Shown piece by piece: positions 8,682 to 19,068 of a DNA stretch of 64,000 nucleotides. How positions within the stretch are numbered: the first letter of the stretch is position 1; each line of letters starts with the position of its first letter. The stretch is from JAEUMW01 sp963734295 (GTDB lineage: Bacteria; Pseudomonadota; Gammaproteobacteria; Burkholderiales; JAEUMW01): positions 6,795 through 70,794 of the forward strand of contig CAVTGS010000022.1 of the NCBI GenBank assembly GCA_963734295.1, read 5' to 3'. Below the pieces are notes generated by a model. It was not told where the DNA came from, did no database searches, and saw nothing but the letters and a program-made list of their open reading frames with translations. The position numbers were made by a program, and so were the translations under genes.

Positions 8682-8898
8682 GTGATCCTCCTTCTGCGGT
8701 GAGTGCCCCGACGAAGCCGGGGCTTCGGGTTGTGAGCCGGCACGAGCAGCTCGACACTGCTCCTGGTTCGCTGCGGGCACGTACGATAGGGCGCGAACAG
8801 CACCAAGCACAATCGGCCTTTCGGCCTAAGTCGTTGCGCTGACGCCGAGCCCCTCAGAGGAGAGCTTGTGTGGGAAAGCGAGGAGCCGTTGCGCGCGT

Positions 8899-9480
8899 CT
8901 AATGCGCAGCACCGTTAAGCTCCAGCGTCACCCGGATGACGCCGTCGTCCCTGCGATCCTGCATCGGAAGCCCGCTGCGCGCGAACACTGCGAGCATGGT
9001 GTGGTTCTGCGGAAGCACCTCCGCTTCGAAGCGGTCGATGCCCCTCTCCCGCGCGATTGCCGCAAGGTGGCGCAGCAGCCGACTCGCGAGACCGAATCCC
9101 TGGTACTCCTCTTCGACGATGAAGGCGACCTCGGCGCTGCGCCCTCCGTCCGGCCTGCCATAAGAAGCGTAGCTTCCACCCCCGATCACGATCTCGTCGG
9201 CACCGCTTCCCGTGGTCACCAGCAGCACGACGCGCTTTTCGAAGTCGACTTCCGAGGCGCGCTTCAAGTCCGCATCGGTGAGCTCGTTCTTGTACTCGAA
9301 GAATCGCGTGTAGATGGTTTCCGGTTCGAGCTTCCGGAACGCCGCGATCAACCGTCCGCGGTCGTCCGCCCGGACCGCACGGACCAGGGTCGGGGTGCCG
9401 TCCCGAAGGGTGTCGGTGACGGCGAAATGGCGCGGATCGATTATGGCTCGTGGCTCCGGTAGCGAGTGCTCGAGCGGCAA
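8899..9480 (-). CDS. GNAT-family acetyltransferase
   Basis: 193 residues. The acetyl-CoA binding motif EEEYQGFGLASRLL (about residues 123-136) and the surrounding beta-alpha pattern fit a GNAT domain, preceded by LRDGTPTLVRAVRADD, the usual first strand. Such stand-alone GNAT modules resemble the C-terminal domain of Pat-type protein acetyltransferases. It is divergent from the PhoD-like gene across 177 bp. The substrate is unknown. Confidence 0.85.
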   Translation of the reverse strand: MPLEHSLPEPRAIIDPRHFAVTDTLRDGTPTLVRAVRADDRGRLIAAFRKLEPETIYTRFFEYKNELTDADLKRASEVDFEKRVVLLVTTGSGADEIVIGGGSYASYGRPDGGRSAEVAFIVEEEYQGFGLASRLLRHLAAIARERGIDRFEAEVLPQNHTMLAVFARSGLPMQDRRDDGVIRVTLELNGAAH

Positions 9481-9657
9481 GGATAGTCCGCCGAAGTTTG
9501 CAATCGCAAGCGGCGGCTCCGAAATAATGATGCGGCGTCAAAGCAGCCAACCGCAGCGCTGGACAACGCAAGCGCCGTAGGGAATTCTTGCATGGAAACT
9601 CCACCCAGATGAAACGTCGGCTCGGCCGACCCGACTTTCGAGGCGCGCTGCACCACG

Positions 9658-12303
9658 ATGCCGATCCATCGCGAGCTGAACGATCTTCCTCTGATCCTTT
9701 GCGGTCCGATCCTGCGCCAGGTTGCGTGCGACCCGGTCAGCGTCCTCGTGGCGCTGAAGGAGCGGCGGTTCGTCGAACTGGCCATTTACGAGGGCACCGA
9801 TGCGGCAGACCTGCCATTGCATATTTCGCCTCCCGCAGAAACGGTCGCGCTCGGTCAGCATCTCCACGTCCTGGTCATCACCGCGAGTATCGAGTCCGGG
9901 GCAGAGCTCAAGCCCGGTCAGATCTACGGATACGACCTTCGCTTCTGTGCCGATGACAGCGGTGCCAACTGCACCTGGCTAAGACAGGAAGCCGCGGAAA
10001 CAGCGGGCAGCGAAGGTTTGCTCGCCGGTGAGTTCGCGCTCGGGTACTCGCCAGGTGCGCTGCCGAGCTTCGTTCTGCCGCCCATAGCCCTGAGCAACCT
10101 GCGCCTCGTCCACGGCTCCTGCCGCAAACCCCACGGCGAAGGTCGCGACGCCCTGGCGGTGCTGGACGACCTGTTGCGCGCCACCTATGACAAGCTCGAC
10201 GACCGGCCGCAGATGTTGCTCCTCACCGGCGACCAGATCTACGCAGACGACGTGGCTGCAACGCTGCTGCTCAGTTTGTTCGAAACCGCGAAGCGATTGC
10301 TCGGGTGGGAGGAGATCGTCCCCGCCCCCTACTCGCTCGAACTCGAATCGATCGCGGCGCTGGGAGATCTCGATTTCGTGCCCGATGCCCTCAGCAGCAT
10401 CGGCGAGTGGGGCCATACCGTGGATCACCCCGATCCCGTCAGCGCGAAATCGTTCTTCACCCGTCTCGCGCCCCCGCTACGAAGCAAGGAGATCCGAGCC
10501 AACGCCAGATTTGACAGCAATGCCATGGACGCGCACCTGATGTTCGCCGGCGAGTTCTACCTGATGTATCTCTTCGCCTGGTCGAACGTGCTCTGGCCAC
10601 GCGACGACAAAGGCGAGCCGAGCCTGCCGGAGTACGACCAGGCCGTACCGGCTTTCTCGCCCGTGGGGCGGCTTTCGAAGCCTGCGCTCGAGGAGGAGCG
10701 CGCCCGAGCGCTCGAATTCGCGGGAACCTTGCGCAAGGTGCGGCGCGCGCTCGCCAACATCCCGACCTGGATGATCTTCGACGATCACGAGGTCACCGAC
10801 GACTGGAACTTGAACCACGACTGGGTCAAGCGCGTCAACGCCAGCCCCATGGGACCGCACCTGATCCGCAATGCACTCGCCGCCTACGCGATCTTCCAGG
10901 ACTGGGGCAACCAGCCCGAGGACTACGCCGCTGGCCGACCGGGCGCAGAGATTCTGGACGCCCTTACGTGGTCCGGCGCCAATGCGGCGCCGGATGCATT
11001 CCAGTCGGGACAGGCTCTGCTTGAGCTGTTCAAGCTGCGCGACCCTGCGGCAACCCCAAAGCCCAGCAAGAGATGGCACTACGCCATCGCGCCGAGTTAT
11101 CCCGGGCAGCCTGCCGAACAGCCTGCCGAATACGCGATCACGGTTTTGGACACTCGGACCTGTCGCGGCTTTCCGGACCAGACTCTGATCGACGAGGCCG
11201 CGTCTGCCCTCAAGCACCTACTCGGAGACGACTCGAACCCCAGCGCTGGTTTGGTGCTGAACGCCGCACTGCTGTCCGACACGGCCTTCACCGAGCAACT
11301 CGTAGGGCAACTGCACCCCGCGCGCGTCAACCTGGTCGTGTCCCCCGCGCCGGTGTTCGGGGTACCGATCGTGGAGGACGTGATCCAGCGATTGATGGTG
11401 TTGAAGGACAACCCCGAGGCCCACGACAACGAAGCGTGGAACGGCCACCACGGCGCGTTCCGACGCCTGTTCGAATTTCTCTCGCGCTTCGAGAACGGGG
11501 TGGTGCTGCTCTCGGGCGACGTGCACTACGCGTTCTCGAACGAAATCGCCTTTCCGGCCCCGGGCGGGGCGAGCAACCTCCCGCAGCGCGTCGTGCAGCT
11601 CTGTGCCTCATCGCTCAGGAACGAAGCGATGATGACGCACACCATCGGAACGATCGGGCACCCTCGTCTTGAGGCGTTGGACCCTCATAATATTGAAGTG
11701 AGCTTGGAGGCGCATCGTCTCAAAGTGACGTGGGAGGAGTTGCCGCTCGGGGGGTTTACTGCCTTGGTCAATGAAATGGCACAACGATTCCACGACGAGA
11801 TCACCGCGCCTGTCGAATTCGACGAGTGGGGCAAGACAGCTTTCCTTTCCGACCCGTTCGATCCCCTCAACGTGGCCATGAAACTGCGCGACGGCAACGC
11901 ACTGTCGGTGCCCGGTGCTTTCGCGCTGCCCAACGAGCTGGTATTCGGCGCCGCTCTCGGCTCCGGCCTGTACGACTTCGCGCGCGACTTCGGCGTGGGC
12001 CTGCCGGGCAACTGGCGATTCACTGTAAAGCACCTTCGCGACGCAAGGGATGGCCACGAACGCGGGGCAAACGGCCAACCCGCAGGCACATCAGACCTTC
12101 CGGAATACACCGCGGCGTTCGTTGGCGATCAGTGCCGCGACATTGTCGGCCACAACAATCTCGCTAAGGTCACCTTCAAGACCGGGGGCGGGAAGACAAG
12201 CGTTGCGCACTACCTGTACTGGTACGCCCACGACCGGCGCGGCAGAACGTTGCTGCGCACCTTCGAGACGCAGCATGAAGCAGAGCTGCGCGTAGGGCCC
12301 TGA
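9658..12303 (+). CDS. PhoD-like metallophosphatase
   Basis: 881 residues. The PhoD-type metal and substrate motifs are in order: LVHGSCRKP near residue 150, LTGDQIYADDV near 190, IFDDHEVTDDWN near 375 and LSGDVHYAF near 618. Family members are Ca/Fe phosphodiesterases or alkaline phosphatases. It is longer than exported PhoD (about 550 residues) and has no Tat signal peptide, so a cytoplasmic role is likely. The N-terminal 140 residues and the last 170 are extra domains I do not recognise. The next gene starts 6 bp after its stop, implying one operon. Confidence 0.88.
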   Translation: MPIHRELNDLPLILCGPILRQVACDPVSVLVALKERRFVELAIYEGTDAADLPLHISPPAETVALGQHLHVLVITASIESGAELKPGQIYGYDLRFCADDSGANCTWLRQEAAETAGSEGLLAGEFALGYSPGALPSFVLPPIALSNLRLVHGSCRKPHGEGRDALAVLDDLLRATYDKLDDRPQMLLLTGDQIYADDVAATLLLSLFETAKRLLGWEEIVPAPYSLELESIAALGDLDFVPDALSSIGEWGHTVDHPDPVSAKSFFTRLAPPLRSKEIRANARFDSNAMDAHLMFAGEFYLMYLFAWSNVLWPRDDKGEPSLPEYDQAVPAFSPVGRLSKPALEEERARALEFAGTLRKVRRALANIPTWMIFDDHEVTDDWNLNHDWVKRVNASPMGPHLIRNALAAYAIFQDWGNQPEDYAAGRPGAEILDALTWSGANAAPDAFQSGQALLELFKLRDPAATPKPSKRWHYAIAPSYPGQPAEQPAEYAITVLDTRTCRGFPDQTLIDEAASALKHLLGDDSNPSAGLVLNAALLSDTAFTEQLVGQLHPARVNLVVSPAPVFGVPIVEDVIQRLMVLKDNPEAHDNEAWNGHHGAFRRLFEFLSRFENGVVLLSGDVHYAFSNEIAFPAPGGASNLPQRVVQLCASSLRNEAMMTHTIGTIGHPRLEALDPHNIEVSLEAHRLKVTWEELPLGGFTALVNEMAQRFHDEITAPVEFDEWGKTAFLSDPFDPLNVAMKLRDGNALSVPGAFALPNELVFGAALGSGLYDFARDFGVGLPGNWRFTVKHLRDARDGHERGANGQPAGTSDLPEYTAAFVGDQCRDIVGHNNLAKVTFKTGGGKTSVAHYLYWYAHDRRGRTLLRTFETQHEAELRVGP

Positions 12304-12309
12304 CGCATC

Positions 12310-14668
12310 ATGGAAGCGTTCGCGAGGGCTCTGCTGCGCGACGCTTTGGTGGAGCTTCGCACCTTCGCCGATCCGCTCTTCAAGGTAAGCCGCAGTCAGG
12401 CGTCGCTCTTTCGCTTCTGCACCAAGTTCGGCTGGTGTCTCGAAGCTGCGCTGGGCGCAGACCTGACTGCTGTGGGCGAAAAGCTCGACGAAATCCGCGC
12501 GGATCTGGAACGTCTGACCGACGCCATGCAGCACGGCACCGAGTCACAAGTGGCGCAGGCGGCGACCACGCTTGCTCGCGGCACGCTGTCGCGCGCGGAA
12601 GCGATGTACCCGCTGCTGTGCGCCGCTTCCCCAGCGCCTGTCAGCGACGCGGCAGTGCAGGCTTTCACCGACGATCTCGCCGCGCACCTCCTCACGCTCT
12701 ATGTTGCGCGCCGGGCGCCCACTGCCTACGGCATTGCACGTCTGGCAGGCCTCGTGGTGCGCGAACGCGCCGCGCCGATCTACGCGGAGGGCAACGCGCG
12801 AATTCTACTGCGGTATCCGGTCGAGCGCGCCATGTTGCGGCCGCGCGAGCTCTTGACCACGGCGCTCAATCCGCTCTTCGGCATTCTGAGTGAGGTCGCG
12901 CAGAAACAGCCGGGCGATGTCGCAGAGCTCCGCGATGCGCTGCGCGACGTGCTCGAAAGCCGGTTCCGTGCGCTCTATCTCGGCACGCGGGGACGCGATC
13001 TCGACGGGATGCGTATCCAACTCGACCACACGGGGCTGCGGCTCGTCGGCGGCAACTGGCTGCCGTTCCCAGAACCGGGGTCGCCGTCGATCCGGATCGA
13101 GATCCCGATCGAGCACGCACCCATCGTCACCATCGATGCGCAGGCGTGGGCCCTGGAATGGCTGAATCCACAGGCACAGAAGCACGAGCTCACGCTCTTT
13201 GAGCAGGCCGGCGTTCGCTTCTTTCTCGCAGCCGAGCCGGACGCCGCGGTAACTGAAAGAGGGTTGATCCTGTCGGAGGCAGGCGATGCGCTCCAGCTCG
13301 AGGTCGTGGGCGGAATCGGCGTGTGCCTGCCTCTTTACGTCCTCACCGGCGTGGAGGGCGATGAGGTCCGCGGTCAGGCGATGGCGCGGTTGTCCTATCG
13401 GTGGGGGGATGAGAAGCCGCTGCTGCAGCTCGATCGACTCACCGCTGACGCTTCCGGGAAGCGCTGCATGCGCGATCGCCCTCGCCTCCAACGGGACCCT
13501 TTCGGCGCAGTTGCAGGCCACCGGCGCCGCGCCCCTGATGCCCGGGCTTCTGGAGCTCGGCATTCAACGCATCGCATTGAGCGGCGACGCCTCGGCTTCC
13601 ATCGCGATCGAAGGCCGCTTGCGCGTACTGCGAAAGGCTGGAGCATGGGTGGTGGACGCGGCGATGAGCGTGCAGCTCGACGCCGAACACTTCGAGACGA
13701 ACGCCTTTGCCACGGCCACGCCGCTCTTCTCGAGCGGCGCTTTGGAGCTCACTGCGAATGTCGGATTCGGACGCGACGCAAGCGGCTTCTACCTCGCGCT
13801 CAAGCCGCTGCGCGTTCGTTTCTTCGGCGTCGCGCTCGCGAAAGTGGACCGCACGCTGCGCATGAACGCGCCACTCACCGCGAGCTGGAGTTCGGCAACG
13901 ATCCCGCTTCCGCCGTTCGCGCTCGTGACGCCCTCCGGCAGCGTTTCGCTCGATCTCGCCACCCAGAATGGCACGCTTTCGCTGGCGGCGGGCAAGCTCG
14001 AGACGGATTCGGCCCAGTGGGCCGCGGGCGCTGCCAACACGCCCGCGATCCAATGCAAATGGTCTGGCGCGACGGCAACGCCCGGCAAGGCAACGGTGCA
14101 GATGGCAGGCGAGGACGGCGAGTGGCAAACCGGTGTGGCCGGCGTGCGCTACCGCGTGACGCAACCGTCGCTGCGGATCGAGCTCAGCCTGGGAGCGGCC
14201 TCCACGATCACCGGCATCACGCTCACCGGCGCACGGCTGCGGATCGAAACGGTGGCACGTCGCCCCGACGACGACAAGCCGTGGGCAAGCCTAGACAGGT
14301 CCCTCGGAGACCTTCAGGTCGGCCTGGACGGCAAGCTCGCCCTCCCACTCCCCGCATTGAGCCCAGGTACCGATCCGCTCAAGGATCTTCGCAGCGCCTG
14401 CGAAAAGACCGCGCGCAGTGACATCAAGCTTCCCGCCGTGCCCTCCGCTCCGCCGGGGCCGCGCCCGCCTCCCGGACCCGCGAGGGATCTCTACGACGCG
14501 GCGATGAAGGCATACAACGACGCCGTGGGCGATCTCAACAAAGCGAAGGAGAAGCTCGAGAAAGCGCTGAACGACTGCAGCAGCAAGTATCCGGCGCCGC
14601 CAGCGGCCGCGAGCTTCGGCGGCAAGGCGCTCACGGTCGAGATCAAGCAGCTATTCGCGCTGCGCTGA
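12310..14668 (+). CDS. Large hypothetical protein (about 785 aa), one frameshift
   Basis: The gene starts 6 bp after the PhoD-like gene. It reads in one frame to about 13455 (ending LLQLDRLTAD) and continues in the next frame from there to 14668 (ACAIALASNGTL). Ignoring one base near 13440-13470 gives a continuous protein. The first 230 residues are mostly helical; the rest is long, beta-rich and repetitive; residues near the end are a Pro-rich linker (APPGPRPPPG) followed by a short coiled coil (NKAKEKLEKAL). No signal peptide or known motif was recognised. It probably works with the adjacent phosphatase. The shift could be sequence error or real. Confidence 0.7.
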
Positions 14669-14745
14669 TGGTTGGCACGCCAACGCTGACGCAAACGTCG
14701 CACGGTTCACCGGGCACGTCGACCACCCGATGAGCTCCTGCAAGC

Positions 14746-15366
14746 CTACTGTCGACGCTGCACGCGCTCACGGCTCGGCGTCGATGTTTGAGGCGGATGT
14801 CGTCGTGCTTCTTTCCCCAATTCGCGAAAGTGGCGAGGCCTTCGCGGTACGCAACGATGACGATCAAGATGAGCCTTCCAGCGCGCGACGACTTGAATGA
14901 AGCAGCCGTAAGCAAAGCGGCGTGCCAACCAGCCCAGTAAAGCTTGCGTTCTGCCGCCCGGCAACACTTCGACGCTCGCTCCCGCACACGCCGCGCTTAG
15001 TTTCTGATCGAGAGTCGCCAGCGGGATCCCGCGCCGGTGAGCAACTTCCACATACGCGGCGTCGTAGGACATGAATCCATGCTCGCGCGCGATGCGCATC
15101 AACTTGGCAAGTGCCGCATCGTCCGGCGCCGGCTCCTGCTCAACGGGCAAGTCGATCAGCACGGCGAGTAGCCGCTCGACATCCTTGTCGGCTAGTCGCT
15201 CACGCCGCCGCGCCATGAGCAGCGCGTTGCCCACCTCGAGACGCCAGATTGACGGGACGACCGCGGCTTCGTTTTCGAGCCGATCGGCAAGCGCGTCCGC
15301 CGCGTCGTTGTTCTCATCCGGGAGCAGCCAGGCGAGCGCGACCGAACTATCGAGTACAAAGGCCAT
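14746..15366 (-). CDS. PIN-domain ribonuclease toxin (VapC-like)
   Basis: 206 residues from ATG 15366 (MAFVLDSSVALAW). The PIN acidic residues are present: Asp in VLDSS, Glu in LEVGNAL, Asp in SYDAAYVEVA and Asp in TLDQKL. A PIN toxin usually ends near residue 138 (VEVLPGG); here about 68 basic residues follow, probably read-through after loss of the original stop. No full antitoxin precedes it: only a short frame (VLKRGESLRDLAHVG) overlaps its start, which may be an antitoxin remnant. The gene lies downstream of aceE on the same strand. Confidence 0.75.
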   Translation of the reverse strand: MAFVLDSSVALAWLLPDENNDAADALADRLENEAAVVPSIWRLEVGNALLMARRRERLADKDVERLLAVLIDLPVEQEPAPDDAALAKLMRIAREHGFMSYDAAYVEVAHRRGIPLATLDQKLSAACAGASVEVLPGGRTQALLGWLARRFAYGCFIQVVARWKAHLDRHRCVPRRPRHFRELGKEARRHPPQTSTPSRERVQRRQ

Positions 15367-15501
15367 CAGTGGCGATGACCGACGTGCGCCAGATCCCGCA
15401 GCGACTCGCCGCGCTTGAGCACGGATTTCAAGGTCACGCCGCGCTCTGTCGCGAGCCAGCGCCGCGCGCGTCAAGCACAGTCTCGGCCGCCACGGGGATT
15501 T

Positions 15502-18135
15502 CTAATGAGCCGACTCCCGGAGGCTCTTTCGCGCAGCGGCGACGATGCTGGCCGCATCGACCCCGAAAAACCTGCGCAGGTTCTTCCGCGTGTCGCTGCG
15601 GCCGAAGCCATCGGTCCCCAGGGCGACGTAGCGGCGGCCCGTCGGAACCCATGGCCGGATGAGATCCGCGACAGCGCTCACGTAGTCGCTGGCGGCGACG
15701 ATCGGACCCATTGTCGGTGCGAGGCACTCCGTGACCCAGCTTCGCTCCCGGTTCGTCGCATTGCGAGCCTCGCGCACGGCCGGCGATGCGCCAGCTGCGA
15801 GCAGACCGTCCCACCGCAGCTCGGTCCAGCTCGTGACGCTCCACACGTCCGCGGCGATGCCGTGATCGTTCTCCAGGATCTCCGCGGCGGCGAGCATCTC
15901 CCGAAGAATGGTTCCCGAGCCGAGAAGCTGAACCCGCCGTTCGCGATCCGCGAGAGGCGACTCGCGCAGTCGATACATGCCGCGCACGATCCCTTCTTCC
16001 ACCCCGGTGGGCATCGCCGGGTGCACGTAGTTCTCGTTCGTCACCGTGACGTAATAGAAGACGTCCTGCTGCACATCGAGCATGCGGCGCATGCCATCCC
16101 CCACGATCACGGCCAACTCGTGCATGTAGCACGGGTCGTACGCACGGCAAGTGGGAATCGTCGACGCTGCCAGCTGGCTCGTGCCGTCCTGGTGCTGCAA
16201 CCCTTCGCCCGAGAGCGTGGTGCGGCCCGAAGTCGCACCCAGCAGGAAGCCGCGCGCCCGCGAGTCGGCTGCGGCCCAGATAAGGTCTCCCACGCGCTGG
16301 AAGCCGAATGACGAATAGAAGATATAGAAGGGCAGCATCGGCGTGCCGTGCGCGCAGTAGCTCGTCGCGGCCGCGAGCCACGAGGAGATCGCACCCGCTT
16401 CGGTGATGCCCTCCTCCAGGATCTGTCCGTCCTTTGCCTCCTTGTAGTAGAGCAGCTCGTCGCGGTCCTCGGGTTCGTAGAGCTGACCGACCGACGAGTA
16501 GATGCCGACCTGGCGGAACAGGCTCTGCATACCGAAGGTGCGTGCCTCGTCGGCGACGATGGGAACGATGCGCCCGCCGATCTCCGGTTCGCGCAGCAGG
16601 TGCGAAAGCAGGTCCACGAACGCCACCGTCGTCGAGCGCTCGCGATCCTTCGACCCGGCCAGGAACGGCGCGAACACGTCGAGGCCGGGCACTGCAAGGC
16701 GCGGCGCGGTCGCAGACCGGGCCGGAAGGTAACCGCCGAGCGCCTGCCGGCGGGCGTGCAGGTACTTCATCTCCGGCGAATCGCCGGTCGGCTTGTGGAA
16801 GCGCAGCTGCTCGACGTCGTCGTCCGAAAGCGGCAGCGCAAAGCGGTCACGGAACGCGCGCAGCGCCTCTTCGTCCAGCTTCTTCTGCTGGTGCGTACCC
16901 ATCTTGCCCTGCCCCCAGTGCCCCATGCCGTAGCCCTTCTTGGTCTGGGCCAGGATCACCGTCGGCTGCCCGCGGTGCCGCGCGGCGGTGTGGTACGCAG
17001 CGTAGATCTTCACTGGATCGTGCCCGCCGCGGCGCAACCGGTCGATGTCCTCGTCGGTCATGTGGGCGGCGAGCGCCTGCAGCTCCGGATACTTGTTGAA
17101 GAAGTGCTCGCGGTTGAAGCGCCCGTCGGTCGCCGCGTAGGTCTGGAACTCGCCGTCGACCGTCTCGTGCAGCCGCTTCAACAGCACCGCCTCCTCATCG
17201 CGCGCGAAGAGCGGATCCCAGTCCGAACCCCACAGCACTTTGATCACGTTCCAGCCCGCGCCGGCGAAGAGGCCCTCCAGCTCCTGTACGATCGAGCCGT
17301 TGCCGCGCACCGGGCCGTCGAGCCGTTGCAGGTTGCAGTTGACGACGAAGATGAGATTGTCGAGCCCCTCGCGCGCCGCGAGCGACAGGCCCGCCAGTGC
17401 CTCGGGCTCGTCCATCTCGCCGTCGCCGACGAAGCACCACACCTTGCGGCCGTCGGTTTCGAGCACACTGCGGTCCTCGAGGTAGCGCATGAAGCGCGCT
17501 TGATAGATCGCGTTGATCGGTCCGAGACCCATCGAGCCGGTGGGAAACTGCCAGAACGAAGCCATCAGCCACGGGTGGCAGTACGACGACAGTCCGCGCC
17601 CGCCCACCTCGCGCCGATAGTTGTCCAGTTGTTCCTCGGCGATGCGCCCTTCGAGATAGGCGCGCGAGTAGACCCCGGGCGCCGAATGCGGCTGGAAGTA
17701 GACGAGATCACCCGACTGCCCGGCTCGGAAGAAATGGTTGAAGCCCACCTCGAACAGGTCGGCCGCCGAAGCGTAGCTCGCGATGTGCCCGCCCAGCTCG
17801 GCGTGCGCGCGGTTCGCTCGGACCACCATCGCAAGCGCGTTCCAGCGGATGATCGCGGCGAGGCGCTGCTCGACTTCGAGGTTGCCCGGGAACTGCGGCT
17901 GGTCGGCCAGTGCGATCGTGTTGCAGTAGGGCGTGTTCAGCACCGGCGGCATCCGCACCCGCTTCGCCCGCGCACGGTCGAGCAGCTTACGCAGGATGAA
18001 GCTCGCACGCTCGGCGCCTTCCGACGCCACGAGCGCATCGAACGCGTCGAGCCACTCGCGAGTCTCGGTGGGGTCGACGTCCGGCGCGATCACGCGCCAG
18101 TAGCCGGAGAAGGAGGAGTCTGACAGGTCAGTCAC
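15502..18135 (-). CDS. aceE: Pyruvate dehydrogenase E1 component, homodimeric type
   Basis: 877 residues, close to the 887 of Escherichia coli AceE. The thiamine-diphosphate motif is seen as GDGEMDEPEA with VVNCNLQRLDGPVRGNG, and the C-terminal transketolase part contains EGITEAGA and the LEGLQHQDG-like GLQHQDGTSQ. It decarboxylates pyruvate and reductively acetylates the E2 lipoyl domain. The usual aceF and lpd genes do not follow; downstream is the PIN toxin. It is therefore an orphan E1, and E2/E3 must be encoded elsewhere. Confidence 0.96.
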   Translation of the reverse strand: MTDLSDSSFSGYWRVIAPDVDPTETREWLDAFDALVASEGAERASFILRKLLDRARAKRVRMPPVLNTPYCNTIALADQPQFPGNLEVEQRLAAIIRWNALAMVVRANRAHAELGGHIASYASAADLFEVGFNHFFRAGQSGDLVYFQPHSAPGVYSRAYLEGRIAEEQLDNYRREVGGRGLSSYCHPWLMASFWQFPTGSMGLGPINAIYQARFMRYLEDRSVLETDGRKVWCFVGDGEMDEPEALAGLSLAAREGLDNLIFVVNCNLQRLDGPVRGNGSIVQELEGLFAGAGWNVIKVLWGSDWDPLFARDEEAVLLKRLHETVDGEFQTYAATDGRFNREHFFNKYPELQALAAHMTDEDIDRLRRGGHDPVKIYAAYHTAARHRGQPTVILAQTKKGYGMGHWGQGKMGTHQQKKLDEEALRAFRDRFALPLSDDDVEQLRFHKPTGDSPEMKYLHARRQALGGYLPARSATAPRLAVPGLDVFAPFLAGSKDRERSTTVAFVDLLSHLLREPEIGGRIVPIVADEARTFGMQSLFRQVGIYSSVGQLYEPEDRDELLYYKEAKDGQILEEGITEAGAISSWLAAATSYCAHGTPMLPFYIFYSSFGFQRVGDLIWAAADSRARGFLLGATSGRTTLSGEGLQHQDGTSQLAASTIPTCRAYDPCYMHELAVIVGDGMRRMLDVQQDVFYYVTVTNENYVHPAMPTGVEEGIVRGMYRLRESPLADRERRVQLLGSGTILREMLAAAEILENDHGIAADVWSVTSWTELRWDGLLAAGASPAVREARNATNRERSWVTECLAPTMGPIVAASDYVSAVADLIRPWVPTGRRYVALGTDGFGRSDTRKNLRRFFGVDAASIVAAARKSLRESAH

Positions 18136-18326
18136 GGCGGTACCTCACAAACAATCAGGAACGGACCAAGGGGTCGACTGAGGGGCAGCGTTGCTTCCTG
18201 AATTCAGGGAGCGGCGCTCTTCTGGTCAAGCGCAAGGGTAGTCTCGAGTCGGCACGCGATCAAGGCGCACAAACCGTATGTTCAGCGAACGCCGCACCTC
18301 TCCGGCGAAGGCCGGCCGCAGAAGGG

Positions 18327-18653
18327 CTACGGGCCGAGCAGACGGCGCAACAGCAGCGATTGCATGTCGCGCCTGCCGTCGGCGATCAAATAGACGATCA
18401 CTCGCTTGTCGATGACTCGGTAAATGAGCCGATAGGGTTTGAAGTAGGTCTGGCGATACTCCCGGATACCGAGGGCGAGCAGTTCTCGCGGGTAAGGCCC
18501 GCGCTCTGGAAAACTGGTGAGACGCTCCGCGGCTTCCATCAACTTGTCGAGGACATAGTCCGCGCTCTTCGCAGAGTCGAACTTCTCGATATAGCCGTAG
18601 ATCTCTTCGAGATCGCGTTCGGCGCCCTCGGTGAGAAGCACCTCGTAGCGCAT
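18327..18653 (-). CDS. ParE/RelE-family toxin
   Basis: 108 residues with the RelE/ParE plan: YEVLLTEGAERDLEEIYGYI helix pair at the start, then a beta sheet ending IVYLIADGRRD, a common ParE tail. Its ATG shares one base with the stop of the antitoxin gene upstream (TAATG), so the two are translated together. ParE toxins poison gyrase and RelE toxins cut mRNA; the sequence favours the ParE side but does not settle it. Confidence 0.88.
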   Translation of the reverse strand: MRYEVLLTEGAERDLEEIYGYIEKFDSAKSADYVLDKLMEAAERLTSFPERGPYPRELLALGIREYRQTYFKPYRLIYRVIDKRVIVYLIADGRRDMQSLLLRRLLGP

Positions 18654-18928
18654 TAGGCAGTCGGCTTCTTCGCGCGTAGTCGGCTTACAACCTTGGCGAC
18701 AGGCTTGAGCTTGCCCTCCTCGATCTCACGGTTACCTAGCGCCAGTATCTTCAACAGAGCGAGCGTTTCCTGAGTCTCTTCGTAAGAAGCAACGTCCTGA
18801 AGGACAGCCTTCGCTTCGCCGTTCTGTGTAATCACCATTGGTTGGCGCTTTTCAGTCAACTGCTGGAGCACCTCCGCGGCGTTCGCTTTGAGGTAGCTGA
18901 TCGGTTTGACTTGGGAGGAGAAGCGCAT
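18653..18928 (-). CDS. Phd/YefM-family antitoxin
   Basis: 91 residues from ATG 18928, with GGAGGAG 7 bases upstream. The Phd signature is clear: KPISYLKANAAEVLQQL, then QPMVITQNGEAKAVLQDV and YEETQETLALLK. The N-terminal half dimerises and binds its own promoter; the basic C-terminal tail wraps the toxin. It is the first gene of the toxin-antitoxin pair and lies just after purL on the same strand. Confidence 0.9.
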   Translation of the reverse strand: MRFSSQVKPISYLKANAAEVLQQLTEKRQPMVITQNGEAKAVLQDVASYEETQETLALLKILALGNREIEEGKLKPVAKVVSRLRAKKPTA

Positions 18929-19068
18929 GATCGTTCCGGATCTGTTGTGGAGGACTGAATATAGTCCCTTAGAAGTTCTCGAGCAAGACCAAGGACTCGC
19001 GCTGGAGCGGCCCCGCAACGCTGGCGGACCTTGCTGACGGCAGAAGCTCGTAGTCGACGCGCCCGACT

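Noticed and set aside
16348..18123. A 591-codon frame opposite aceE
   Set aside because: Pure antisense shadow of a well-conserved gene, without ribosome site or motifs.
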